Below are positions 58,401 through 64,000 of a DNA stretch of 64,000 nt, piece after piece. Source of the stretch: Hyalella azteca. Lineage: Eukaryota; Arthropoda; Malacostraca; Amphipoda; Hyalellidae. A model generated the notes under the pieces. It was not told where the DNA came from, did not search any database, and worked only from the letters and a program-made list of their open reading frames with translations. Position 1 is the stretch's first letter. Each line of letters starts with the position of its first letter. Location: positions 89,806-153,805 of the forward strand of contig NW_025940854.1 in assembly GCF_000764305.2 (NCBI RefSeq). Direction: 5' to 3'. A program made the translations under genes and the position numbers.

Positions 58401-61400
58401 AAAGAAAAGGTCATGAAGTTAAAGAGAAATGTTGTTAAAAGAGATATTAAATTATTAATACAGATAATGTTTTATTTTCGATTTTAAAATATATTTCTTA
58501 ACCAAATGCAAACACACCCTAGTTGATTATTGTACAAGTGCACATGAAGCCAATGTCAGGTGCAGCGATTACCATAAATAGTGAGAATTAGTAAGATAAC
58601 ATCAATAAATAAAGCTAATTAATTTTCAACTGAACATTTAAAAGTCAGAATCTCCAAGCCCCGTACAATATACAGTAGGAAAGATGTTCACAATTACTAC
58701 ACCAGTTTATCACAATTAGGTCAGGTAATCTGAGTTTTAAATCAAAACAACATCAATAAATAAATCTAATAAATCTTCAACTGAACATTTTACGAGTCAG
58801 AATATTCAAGCCTCGTAGAAAATACAGCAGTAAAGATGGTCGCAATTACCACAACGGTTTATAGAAATAAGGTCAGGTAATCTGAGTTTTATTTCTCAGT
58901 TATTTCTCCTTTTTTTTGTTGGAATGGTGAGTGTGGGAGGCCTTTATAAAAAATAAAAAAAAAATAAAAAATCTCAGTAAAGTTCGGCAACTTCACTCAC
59001 TGTTTAGGCTGTCCATATCGCTGTGCAGGTGCATCACAATTATTTAAAATAATTCATGTTTTATCTCTCAGTTATTTCTCCTTTTTTTTTTGTTGGAATG
59101 GTGAGTGTGGGAGGCCTTTATAAAAAAATTCTCAGTAAAGTTCGGCAACTTCACTCACTGGTTATCTTACCATGGCGACATATTACACAACATGGCAGTT
59201 CACTACCATGTCTTAATGTCTCCATCTTACCATAGAGACATATTACACAACATGGTAGCTCACTACCATGTCTTAATGTCTCCATCTTACCATGGAGACA
59301 TATTACACAACATGGCAGTTCACTACCATGTCTATGTCTCCATCTTACCATGGAGACATATTACACAACATGGTAGCTCACTACCATGTCTTAATGTCTC
59401 CCTCTTACCATGGAAACTTATTACACAACATGGCAGCTCACTACCATGTCTTAAGGTCTCCATCTTACCATGGAGACATATTACACAACATGGCAGTTCA
59501 CTACCATGTCTTAATGTCTCCATCTTACCATGGAGACATATTACACAACATGGCATCTCACTACCATGTCTTAATGTCTCCATCTTACACCATGGAGACA
59601 TACTACACAACATGGCAAATTTATACATTGAAACACATGTAATATGATTTATAACTTGAACAGCAAGTTATATAATAGATATAACACCTGCAGTAGCACT
59701 GGTAGCTGCTCAGGAGGTTCCCTGTTGCGGTGGGGGAGTTTGAGCCACGCTTGGAAGGCGGAAAGTTGGCACTGGAAGAAGGGCAACTGCAAACCCTGAA
59801 AACCCATTAGAAATAAGTATAATTTTATTCATCATAGGTGAATTTTTCTAAAATTTATCGTTTGTAATCATAGGATAATTAATCGGTCACAAACATATCT
59901 GATTTCATTAAGCAATGATAAATTTTAATAAAAATTATCATTCGCAATTATCAAACAATTTTCCTTGTGCAACAAAGAACTAAGTACAAGCAAATCTAAA
60001 AACCAGGTAAGGTATTATTCAATAGCACCTGCAAATTAGAGGGATGAATGATAAACTGTTGATCTTTGCCGTTGCGTGTTATTTGTTTGTTGTTGAGAGC
60101 AGATAAGCGCGACGTGACAGCACCACGATTGCCATTAATATTAAAGCTCCCTGAACGAGCGTCCAAATTGCCGCTGCTGCTATAGCTGCCATAGCTGTTG
60201 TTGTTATAGCTGCCATAGCTGTTGTTGTTACTGCCACCACCAAGTGTGAACGCCAAGCTTGGCCAGAGCTGCGTCAAGCAATGCTGCAGCGATAGATCCC
60301 ATGACTGCCACATTGAGTGCTGAACATAAAATAACAGAATTTAGTGTTAGGGATTACAAGGTTTATCATTGATCAGCAAACTATCATTTGCAGTGCTAGA
60401 TCCCATAACTGCTATATTGGGTGCTGCATATATACAGAATTCAGCGTTAAGGAACACACGTTTTACTACCCATTAACTGATTATCATTAGAAAGTGAAAA
60501 AATAGATTACTTTATATGTACCAAGGTAATGATCATAACAGACACATAATATCAAAAATTTTAACAACAGTTCAACAAGTTCTATTTTATATCAACAACA
60601 GTTCTATTTTTCATTCAAACTCAGAAGAAATGCTTAAATTTGCGGCTTTGTACACTAGCTTTAAAACAAATTTTAATAGGGAACAACTCATATGAAATGC
60701 TTAAGTTTGTGGCTTTGTACACTAGCTGTAAAACTTATTAAACAAATTTTAATAGGAGAGATAATATATAATATATTTTAATAGTAATAATAATAGTTTA
60801 GAGTTTAGATCTTACACAGTGCGTAGGAAACCAAGGTAATGAATTTTAACAAACGGCTCAGACGAAATGCTTGAGTTTGTGGCTTTGTACACTAGACTGA
60901 AAAACTTATTAAACAAATTTTAATAGGAATAATGATAGTTTAGAGTTTAGATCTTACACAGTGCGTAGGAGGAAGGCGGGGAAGTTAGCCGCGCATGATG
61001 CGCTCTGCTAGCAGGAAATTACGGAAGAGAGACGCTACCAGCAGGTCCTGCCTGAACAGCTTCTGGAACCGCTCTGAAGAACACAACATTGTTCAATGTA
61101 AACGCGGGAACATTATTGCTGAATAATGCAGGCCTGCATGAACAGGTCCTGCCTAAACAGCTGCCTGAACAGGTATGGTCTGAACAGCTTCTGGAACCGC
61201 TCTGAACAATACAACATCGTTCAATGTAAATATGTTAACATTTTTGCTAGATAATGCAGGGTATTCTAATTTTTAAAGATCGTTCAAAGTAAAGGTGGGA
61301 ACATTATTGCTAGATAATGCAGAACATTCTAATTTTCAAAGATCGTTTAATGTAAATGCGGGAACATTATTGCTATATAATGCAGAACATTCTAATTTTT

Positions 61401-63703
61401 AAAGATCGTTCAATGTAAACGCGAGAACATTATTGCTAGATAATGCAGGGCATATAAATTTTCAAAGATCGTTCAATTTAAAGGCGGGAACATTATTACT
61501 AGATAATGCAGAACATAAACAGGCCATTCCAACATGTTACTTCAAAACATTTTATAGAGATTATTTATTCATATTATATATTTGTGTATTTATCATTTCC
61601 ATGTAAATGATAAAAATACAGTCCTTAGTCAATAGAAACAATGAAATTCTCTGATTGCGCTTTTCTATTAAATTCACGTTTGCTTTAAGACAACATTATT
61701 GAGGAAAAACCATAGAATCATTTATAAAAAATGCTGTAAATTACGCACCGAGAGGGAGAACATTCCACGCGATAGTGTCAGTTATGGCCGTGAACACCCA
61801 ATTGAGCTCTCCGAGCACCGTGCGTCGGTCATGCAGTTCTCCAGGTATCCTGATCACAGAAATAATTCCATCGTCAAAATTGTCATGATGATTAATTTAA
61901 ATGACACAACTTATGAATATTAATACCCAGCAAATTTAAATTTTGTTCCCCCAGCAAATTTAAATTTTGTTCCCCCAGCAAATTTAAATTTTGTTCCAAG
62001 ATTAGAAGGAGATACTAAGCTGTGCTGGAGAGCACATAGAACACCTCTGTTCTTCGTTATAAATGTGAGGCTTTTTGAAAATAATAAATTATTTGTGTTA
62101 ACAAATTCAATAAGTTAATTTTCTGAGCCGATAATAAATGCATTTCGTGAGATATGATGAAACAAATGCTTCATTTCATCAGCTTAGATACACCTGACTT
62201 GAACCGAGAGAAAAAAGTTGACAATTGAATAAGATATTTGATGACGAGAATGTATGATAAAAGCGAGGGCTGACTTGTCAGCAATATGGAGACTTGAACA
62301 GAGAGAAAAAGTAGACAATTGAATAAGATATTTGATGACGAGAATGTATGATAAAAGCGAGGGCTGACTTGTCAGTGATATGGAGACGAGAATGTATGAT
62401 GTTGGCAGGAGTATGATAAGATATTTGATGAAGAGAATCTATGATAAAAGCGAAGGCTGACTTGTCAGCAATATGGAGAGGGGGCGGGTAGGCACAATGC
62501 TGCAGCAGGAACCAGCGCACTGCCATGGTTATTGGCGTCGTCAGGCACGCGGTGAAGACGTCCGCTGGAAGCTCAGGACACATCGGCAGCAATTCTCCTT
62601 CACCACACGCACACAGATGGATGCTCTCACTGCAGTCATGTGAAGAATAAGGAGCACTGATTTTCATACTATTTCATAAATTTATATTTGAACTTGGAAT
62701 CTATAAAGTGTTTTTTGAACTACCAAACGTCGCAATGACTGATGCGATATGTATATATATCCACTGTATCAATCTACAGTTTAAATAATGCCGTAGTATA
62801 TATATAATAATCAGCACGCATTGCACTCCCATGCTTCAAAAATGTTTCGTCAATGATCACCCAAAGTGACAAATAATATCACAATATTTATTCGGCCCAA
62901 TTAAAGTGAGCTGTGATGTGTCCTGCAGAATGGGCTACTTTCAAAGATATCATAATATACTACATAGATTATATACAGGCACTTGTTTAGTATATAGTTC
63001 CTGGACGGTCACGCTCGTTATAACAGAAGCTTTAGTGTGTAGCAGAACAACTTATTTCTTAATACAGAGCACTGATTTACATACCATATAATCATAAGGT
63101 TATATTTGAACTTGGAATCTATATAGTGTTTTTGAACTACCAAACGTCGTAATGACTGATGCGATGTTTATTATATGCCCACCCACATTAATCAACACGC
63201 ATCACACTCGCGTGCTTTAATAAAAATGCTTAGTAAATGACCATCAAACGGTCACGCTCGTTATAACAGAAGCTTTAGTGTGTAGCACTTAGCAGTACAA
63301 CTTATTTCATCTCAATCAATAATAAATTACCCAAAAACGGACGGTTGAGGCGTGCTACAGCCTGACTCGATGGGCTGGCCCATGTTAGGCCCAAGGTTGG
63401 TGTTAAAGTTGACGTTTTCTTGACCAGGTACATTGTTAGCCTGGAAATTGGGATTTCCTGCAATGAGGTGCGGATTAACGGGATGAACGGGACCAAAATC
63501 CGCCACTTGGCGACTAGACTGGCGGACACCTCCTTTGACGTTTTCTTGACCAGGTACATTGTTTGCCTGGAAATTGGGATTTCCTGCAATGAGGTGCGGA
63601 TTAACGGGATGAACGGGACCAAAATCCGCTACTTGGCGACTAGACTGGCGGACACCTCCTGAGGCAGGGTGTTGCTGCTGCTGCTGGCGGTCAGCCTGAG
63701 GAT
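43269..63703 (-). CDS. raptor: Raptor (regulatory-associated protein of mTOR), 5' end outside window
   Basis: Exons in transcript order: 63331-63703, 62496-62629 (donor uncertain), 61749-61849, 60960-61073, 60029-60319, 59688-59795, gap, 56256-56402, 55339-55524, gap, 53436-53532, 52754-52824, 52148-52271, 51429-51568, gap, 49785-49975, 48860-49060, 47310-48031, 46671-46847, (37095-37308 by haplotype), 44062-44178, 43269-43461. Recognisable raptor blocks include [14 protein letters not shown] (RNC domain), [83 protein letters not shown] and the WD repeats ending [13 protein letters not shown]. Raptor is the substrate-recruiting scaffold of mTORC1. Exons for some HEAT segments are missing, replaced by duplicated sequence. 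Intron phases agree across most joins. Confidence 0.93.
43795..44061 (-). repeat. raptor: ~110-bp array of raptor exon end plus donor
   Basis: On the gene strand the exon end GAGCGACATCGCCTTTTTGC then AGT|GTAAGTAGAAATCACTG recurs twice more downstream (ATCGGCTTTTTGCAGT|GTAAGTAG and ATCGGCGTTTTGCTGT|GTAAGTAT). Each copy is followed by the same CATTTTTCAC/GTGAGTATTTGCATG intron sequence. The block is copied again at 45658-45924. Confidence 0.9.
44062..44178 (-). CDS. raptor: Raptor WD40 exon
   Basis: Encodes [20 protein letters not shown], then [17 protein letters not shown], the raptor blade with VNGDVRIFDPRM and LTALDIHPQADLIACG in the family. Acceptor CCCAG|CGTGAGC and donor GCAGT|GTAAGTAG. 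Identical copy at 45925-46041. Confidence 0.9.
44215..44715 (-). repeat. Short-unit array in raptor intron
   Basis: GGTGTAATGTTCTATGGCTG and TGTGTGATCTTATATGG units, about 30 in all, directly upstream (gene sense) of the acceptor of exon 44062-44178. Homologous to 36236-36500. Confidence 0.9.
44973..45167 (-). pseudogene. raptor: Chimera of two raptor exons
   Basis: On the minus strand the 5' half of the last exon ([16 protein letters not shown]...NEGFLAQ, with its acceptor TTGTACAG-like edge at 45167) runs without a break into the 3' half of the 37095-type exon ([20 protein letters not shown]...SIMAG with donor GTGGGC). These exons are not neighbours and the order is reversed. The junction is at about 45075-45080. 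It may be a real rearrangement within this haplotype or an assembly error. Confidence 0.8.
45175..46213 (-). repeat. raptor: Second copy of raptor exon 44062 region
   Basis: 45404-46213 matches 43535-44350 with an offset of about 1863 bases, including the exon copy at 45925-46041 and the array before it. It carries the element F insertion (45261-45401) absent from the first copy. It ends at the n at 46214. Confidence 0.9.
45261..45401 (+). mobile_element. Foldback-like repeat element F, copy 3 (insertion visible)
   Basis: AGCGCATTTTCTCATTTATG to CACTCACTGCAGTGAGTCCC. The paralogous site at about 43525-43545 (GCAAGTCGTTAATTTTTTTC) lacks it, so the element edges can be seen. Confidence 0.9.
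46215..46322 (+). mobile_element. MITE family 1, copy c (left end cut by n)
   Basis: Begins inside the element at CTTACGCTCTAATTTCTTGT and ends TTTTTTTGAAAGTATGGGCCCC. The left ~38 bases are missing at the scaffold join. Confidence 0.85.
46526..46590 (-). repeat. raptor: Duplicate of raptor exon 46671 end plus donor
   Basis: CACGCAAG|GTATTCTGTTCTGAA and the preceding ~55 exon bases (ACTGCCTCTACTGCCACCGC) are repeated 145 bases downstream in gene sense, with the following AATATTCTATTCATAATACA intron sequence. Confidence 0.88.
46671..46847 (-). CDS. raptor: Raptor WD40 exon
   Basis: [40 protein letters not shown] and [12 protein letters not shown], equivalent to the raptor blade with VVDWEQETGLLMSSGD and VRIWD. 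The glycine codon at its start is split with the previous exon. Confidence 0.92.
47310..48031 (-). CDS. raptor: Raptor WD40 exon with ~120-residue insertion
   Basis: It starts [17 protein letters not shown], then [32 protein letters not shown], and ends [17 protein letters not shown]. The flanks match raptor (LLLTATDDGAIRVWKN ... MVTAWQGLSDMLP), where they are separated by only a few residues. Here roughly 130 residues intervene, rich in Gly, Ser, Pro and Trp ([29 protein letters not shown]). The whole stretch is one open exon with phases consistent on both sides, so it is coding. It would sit as a loop within one propeller blade. Confidence 0.88.
48420..48850 (-). repeat. ~95-bp minisatellite at the start of a raptor intron
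   Basis: About five units sharing CCACCCGACTCAATCTGAAT, TAATTCTCCCTAAAATACTC and ACTTCTGCCAAGACATCACC. On the gene strand the first unit begins within about 10 bases of the donor CGTCAG|GTGACG at 48859. Confidence 0.9.
48860..49060 (-). CDS. raptor: Raptor exon entering the WD40 propeller
   Basis: Encodes [20 protein letters not shown], then [20 protein letters not shown], matching raptor's GVPSVVKFHPFTPCIAVADKD, the first propeller strand. A basic PKRGRARAK stretch replaces part of the family linker. Confidence 0.9.
49090..49575 (-). repeat. ~54-bp minisatellite (AATAAAGGAACTATGTCATT)
   Basis: Five regular copies at 49330-49575 of AATAAAGGAACTATGTCATT plus TGTAACGTCATTCAACAAACATAAGCTGA, with degenerate relatives (GGGACAATTTCATTTATAAAG) from 49090. 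It lies just before (gene sense) the acceptor of exon 48860-49060, whose acceptor region GCTGCACAATATTAAGGGGA resembles the unit. Confidence 0.88.
49640..49784 (-). repeat. raptor: Array of raptor exon 49785 end plus donor
   Basis: The exon end TGTGATAAGCCCGCCAA|GTAAGCCC recurs as TGTGATAAGCCCGCAAA|GTAAGCCCTAACACC and in shorter forms (TTATAAGCCCTAACACC; GGGCAAAGTAAGCCCTATAA) for three to four further copies. Confidence 0.88.
49785..49975 (-). CDS. raptor: Raptor exon, linker before propeller
   Basis: Encodes [30 protein letters not shown] and [17 protein letters not shown]. It fits the spacing of raptor's FCDWSARYFAQPVMK ... RKEREWRFLRN segment, though identity is low. Phase joins correctly to exon 48860-49060 (2 + 1 nt). 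Less certain than the WD exons. Confidence 0.65.
50160..50370 (-). repeat. Short array (TTGTTATCATCGCAGATTGTGCT)
   Basis: Four to six units of GTTATCATCGCAGATTGTGC with degenerate AGCAAAATCCCAGATTGTGC relatives. The rest of 49976-51120 holds no exon I can prove. A proline-rich candidate on the minus strand near 50395-50450 ([11 protein letters not shown]) could be linker coding sequence but lacks a clear donor. Confidence 0.75.
51120..51428 (-). repeat. raptor: 48/32-bp array of raptor exon 51429 end plus donor
   Basis: On the gene strand the exon end AAAATTACCAATTTTGTTCT then CAACAAG|GTAACTAAG is followed by about seven copies, such as AAATTACCAATTTCGTTCTC then AACAAG|GTAAACTTTTTTT. Two units are 32 bases, the rest about 48 with a T-rich spacer. 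Confidence 0.95.
51429..51568 (-). CDS. raptor: Raptor exon, last HEAT-like helix
   Basis: [20 protein letters not shown], then [26 protein letters not shown]. It matches raptor's SVYTQIWRVLLHLAADPYPEVSDVAMKVLNSI. Split serine/glycine codon in phase with exon 52148-52271. Confidence 0.9.
52148..52271 (-). CDS. raptor: Raptor exon, serine-rich linker
   Basis: [20 protein letters not shown], then [21 protein letters not shown]. Low complexity; assigned by position and by intron phase (0 in, 1 out) using donor CCTG|GTGCTC. An alternative donor at CACC|GTTAGC would break the frame. Confidence 0.65.
52352..52458 (-). mobile_element. Foldback-like repeat element F, copy 4 (truncated)
   Basis: CAATGTAGTGAGTGACAGAG, GCATTTTCTCGTCGACGAAA and the GACGGACGGACATGACGAGA run, then the homology stops. 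Confidence 0.8.
52754..52824 (-). CDS. raptor: Raptor exon, serine-rich
   Basis: [20 protein letters not shown] then RSI; acceptor CTGCAG|GCAGCATG, donor AGCATA|GTAAGAAT. Corresponds to the Ser-rich stretch after the HEAT repeats (VSSYGNIRAVATARSLNKS in the family). An identical-length copy lies at 58059-58129. Confidence 0.75.
52925..53085 (-). mobile_element. Foldback-like repeat element F, copy 5
   Basis: CAGTACTCACTGCTGTGAGT, GCATTTTCTCGTCGACGAAA, a GACGGACAGACG run and ATTTTTTCCATAAATGAGAA AATGCGCT, full length, inside a raptor intron. Confidence 0.85.
53436..53532 (-). CDS. raptor: Raptor exon, HEAT repeat
   Basis: [20 protein letters not shown] then [12 protein letters not shown], matching raptor's KELVVALSHLVVQYESNF. 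Acceptor TTAATAG, donor ACCA|GTGAGTG. A 5'-truncated copy is at 59001-59032. Confidence 0.85.
53533..54780 (-). other. Raptor intron, expected exon not found
   Basis: Between exons 55339-55524 and 53436-53532 the family has a conserved block beginning VRCAAVFALGTFVGN, which I could not locate. A strong donor context CCATG|GTAAGATG (minus strand, about 53646-53656) with a unit shared with the array at 59160-59625 is the only candidate signal. Three copies of a TTCAATTGAAGACGAGTGAATAACT-like segment occur near 54075-54370. Confidence 0.5.
54780..55338 (-). repeat. raptor: ~48-bp array of raptor exon 55339 end plus donor
   Basis: The exon end GATCCTGTGCCTGAG|GTGGTGGTC recurs in about ten units of the form ATTTACTATTTAGATCCTGT then GCCTGAGGTGGTGGTCTAGT, decaying with distance from the exon. 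Confidence 0.95.
55339..55524 (-). CDS. raptor: Raptor exon, HEAT repeat
   Basis: [20 protein letters not shown], then [22 protein letters not shown], matching raptor's LRQWVAICLGRIWQNFDSARW...AHEKLYSLLSDPIPE. The first ~22 residues ([19 protein letters not shown]) are an insertion relative to vertebrate raptor. Confidence 0.92.
55880..56025 (-). mobile_element. MITE family 1, copy d
   Basis: GGGCCTATACTTTCAAAAAA at the left and TTTTGAAAGTATGACCCC at the right, inverted relative to copies a-c, in a raptor intron. Confidence 0.85.
56145..56255 (-). repeat. raptor: Duplicate of raptor exon 56256 end plus donor
   Basis: The exon end AACACAACTTTACCTGGACC then TTACGACGAG|GTAAACATAG recurs about 104 bases on as AACCTTACCTGGGCCTGGGC then CCTACGATGAG|GTAAACATAG, with the same following intron (CAGTGGTAAAT). 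Confidence 0.92.
56256..56402 (-). CDS. raptor: Raptor exon, HEAT repeat
   Basis: [20 protein letters not shown] then [18 protein letters not shown], matching raptor's AEHRTMTAFILAVIVNSYH...LIAICLEQL. Phase 0 at both ends, 49 codons. Confidence 0.93.
56770..59160 (-). repeat. raptor: Duplicated block of the 52.5-53.5 kb region
   Basis: 57025-57230 matches 52495-52700, 58059-58129 copies exon 52754-52824, 58300-58620 and 58740-58890 match 52830-53400, and 59001-59032 is the start of the 53436 exon. Internal arrays are TAGTCTAGTCATAAATTATT (56771-57030) and TACTATAAAACTAATATATA (57500-58045). Starts at the n at 56769. It occupies the place of raptor exons that should encode the block after [10 protein letters not shown]. 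Confidence 0.85.
57237..57465 (+). mobile_element. Foldback-like repeat element F, copy 6 (expanded CCGT/CTGT run)
   Basis: Same ends as the other copies but with about 110 bases of GTCCGTCTGTCCGTCAGTCT microsatellite in the middle, making it the longest copy. Confidence 0.88.
59160..59625 (-). repeat. 60-bp minisatellite, eight copies, each with a donor-like site
   Basis: Unit (plus) ATCTTACCATGGAGACATAT then TACACAACATGGCAGTTCAC and TACCATGTCTTAATGTCTCC. On the raptor strand each unit contains CCATG|GTAAGAT, a near-consensus 5' splice site. A single related copy is at 53646-53695. Overlapping open frames on both strands follow from the 60-base period and are not called genes. Confidence 0.9.
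59688..59795 (-). CDS. raptor: Raptor exon, HEAT repeat
   Basis: [20 protein letters not shown] then [15 protein letters not shown], a close match to raptor's SPFFAEQLTAFQVWL...NRNPPEQLPIVLQ. 36 codons, phase 0 at both ends. Confidence 0.95.
60029..60319 (-). CDS. raptor: Raptor exon with Asn/Ser/Tyr/Gly repeat insertion
   Basis: Starts [18 protein letters not shown], equal to raptor's HAMWQAWDLAVDICLSQL. It continues with about 65 extra residues including three SYGSY repeats between Asn and Ser runs, and a [10 protein letters not shown] end. The family normally goes directly on to the PFFAEQL block here. Confidence 0.9.
60960..61073 (-). CDS. raptor: Raptor exon with in-frame stop or frameshift
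   Basis: [20 protein letters not shown] then AERIMR match raptor exactly in spacing. The frame then meets GGC-TAA (60985-60987). A shift of one base gives [10 protein letters not shown], which joins in frame to HSMWQSWDL of the next exon. So there is either one extra base (or two lost) near 60988-60992, or a sequencing error. The donor context CGCACT|GTGTAAG is duplicated at about 60811-60826. Confidence 0.85.
61230..61515 (-). repeat. ~62-bp minisatellite in raptor intron
   Basis: About five units of GGGAACATTATTGCTAGATA then ATGCAGAACATTCTAATTTT and CAAAGATCGTTCAATGTAAA. The part GTTCAATGTAAACGCGGGAAC also occurs next to the acceptor of exon 60960-61073 (61094-61120), so the array again reaches an exon edge. 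Confidence 0.9.
61749..61849 (-). CDS. raptor: Raptor exon, end of RNC domain
   Basis: [20 protein letters not shown] then [13 protein letters not shown], near identical to the family. Acceptor GATCAG, donor CTCTCG|GTGCGT; the next codon is split with the following exon in phase 1. Confidence 0.95.
61922..61996 (-). repeat. 23-bp repeat (CAGCAAATTTAAATTTTGTTCC), three copies
   Basis: Perfect tandem units in the intron before exon 61749. The expected raptor segment between MAVRWF and IPGELHD (SLVPGVTLDLIEK in the family) was not found in 61850-62495. Confidence 0.85.
62200..62495 (-). repeat. ~95-bp array after the RNC exon
   Basis: Units share GGCTGACTTGTCAGCAATAT, TGATAAGATATTTGATGACG and AGAATGTATGATAAAAGCGA, three to four copies. 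In gene sense it starts within about 20 bases of the proposed donor at 62495. Confidence 0.88.
62496..62629 (-). CDS. raptor: Raptor exon, RNC (caspase-like) domain
   Basis: [40 protein letters not shown] then QHC. It matches the raptor RNC block with [39 protein letters not shown]. Acceptor CTGCAG|TGAGAG joins in phase to exon 63331-63703. The 3' limit is uncertain. Confidence 0.9.
62630..63330 (-). other. Raptor intron with a large diverged direct repeat
   Basis: 62660-62880 and 63090-63300 share TATATTTGAACTTGGAATCT, ACTACCAAACGTCG and AATGACTGATGCGAT. ACGGTCACGCTCGTTATAAC occurs at about 63007 and 63249. No exon seen. Confidence 0.75.
63331..63703 (-). CDS. raptor: Raptor exon, expanded linker in RNC domain with in-frame duplication
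   Basis: Starts [16 protein letters not shown] and contains two copies of a 42-residue unit (126 bases: 63537-63662 and 63411-63536) with [20 protein letters not shown] and [12 protein letters not shown]. It ends [18 protein letters not shown]. It occupies the position of the short family loop AAINPNHPLAQMPLPP before the IQLAACE block; [11 protein letters not shown] may be its equivalent. The two units differ at only a few bases, so the duplication is recent. Confidence 0.85.
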
Positions 63704-64000
63704 CTGGAAACACGGAAGTAACTTGGCAAATTGATCTGAACAATCTTTTATTAGAGTTGGGTTGTTAGTTTAGAGGTCACATGCTTACTAGCGCTTTAGC
63801 TATTTAGCGATCTAGCACCGAAAATCAAGATAATATCACCAAAGAGGTGTAAGGTCTCAGTTATCAAAAGTTTCTCAAATCAAAAATTGTTCATCACCCA
63901 CAAGAGGCAGAAGGTCTCAGATGTCCAGCCCGCTGAAGCTGGCTCGAAAGAAGCAGCGTTAGCATCTCAAAGAGACGAAGTGACAAGGAGGGACAGGTGA
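63704..64000 (-). other. Raptor intron, upstream exons outside window
   Basis: No exon recognised. The start of the RNC domain must lie beyond 64000. A CAAGAGGCAGAAGGTCTCAG / CAAAGAGGTGTAAGGTCTCAG direct repeat is visible at 63838-63920. Confidence 0.5.

Noticed and set aside
59105..59647. 180-residue open frame with repeated [11 protein letters not shown] units
   Set aside because: It is the translation of a 60-base minisatellite; a multiple-of-three period keeps all frames open. Opposite-strand frames are equally long.

Overview
The window is arthropod nuclear DNA, AT-rich, with short exons in long introns packed with minisatellites. A crustacean is a reasonable guess but I cannot prove it. 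The arthropod signals are a cluster of DM4/DM12-family genes (PF07841, a family known from arthropods) and a short TTAGG-type repeat. Single n characters at 22163, 36235, 38037, 39342, 40497, 41952, 46214 and 56769 mark scaffold joins. Three Nextera mate-pair junction adapters (14199-14236, 14385-14422, 22450-22487) remain in the sequence, so several odd structures here are assembly products.

Layout. 1-21.2 kb, plus strand: at least three DM4/DM12 genes sharing one intron-phase pattern (1, 2, 2, 2). Gene 1 is at 748-3035, with a stray copy of its third exon at 95-244. Gene 2 is at 14423-17409 and gene 3 at 17767-21204. The 11 kb between genes 1 and 2 holds only a MITE and small tandem repeats. 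22164-22449 is an intron-free alpha-tubulin fragment caught between an n and an adapter. 24948-30370, minus strand, is an eight-exon alpha-tubulin gene; its first coding exon is only the ATG, and it has a TATA box and a TGACGTCA site upstream. Its exon 4 lacks an internal segment. From about 43.3 kb to the right edge, minus strand, is raptor (regulatory-associated protein of mTOR): end of the caspase-like RNC domain, HEAT repeats, linker, and the C-terminal WD40 propeller with its stop codon. The true N-terminus lies beyond 64000.

The stretch 30.2-46.2 kb is best read as two haplotypes of the tubulin-raptor intergenic interval laid end to end. They share long stretches of sequence but differ in minisatellite copy number and in one mobile-element insertion. 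A second duplicated block (56770-59160) repeats 52.5-53.5 kb and sits where conserved raptor HEAT exons should be.

The most unusual biology is that most intronic minisatellites start at a splice junction. In many, each unit contains the last bases of an exon plus the 5' splice site, or the 3' splice site plus the first exon bases, so the introns carry rows of decoy splice sites. This recurs in all the gene families present: three DM4/DM12 genes, alpha-tubulin and raptor. Two arrays instead contain the final codons and stop codon. I know of no named process that accounts for this.
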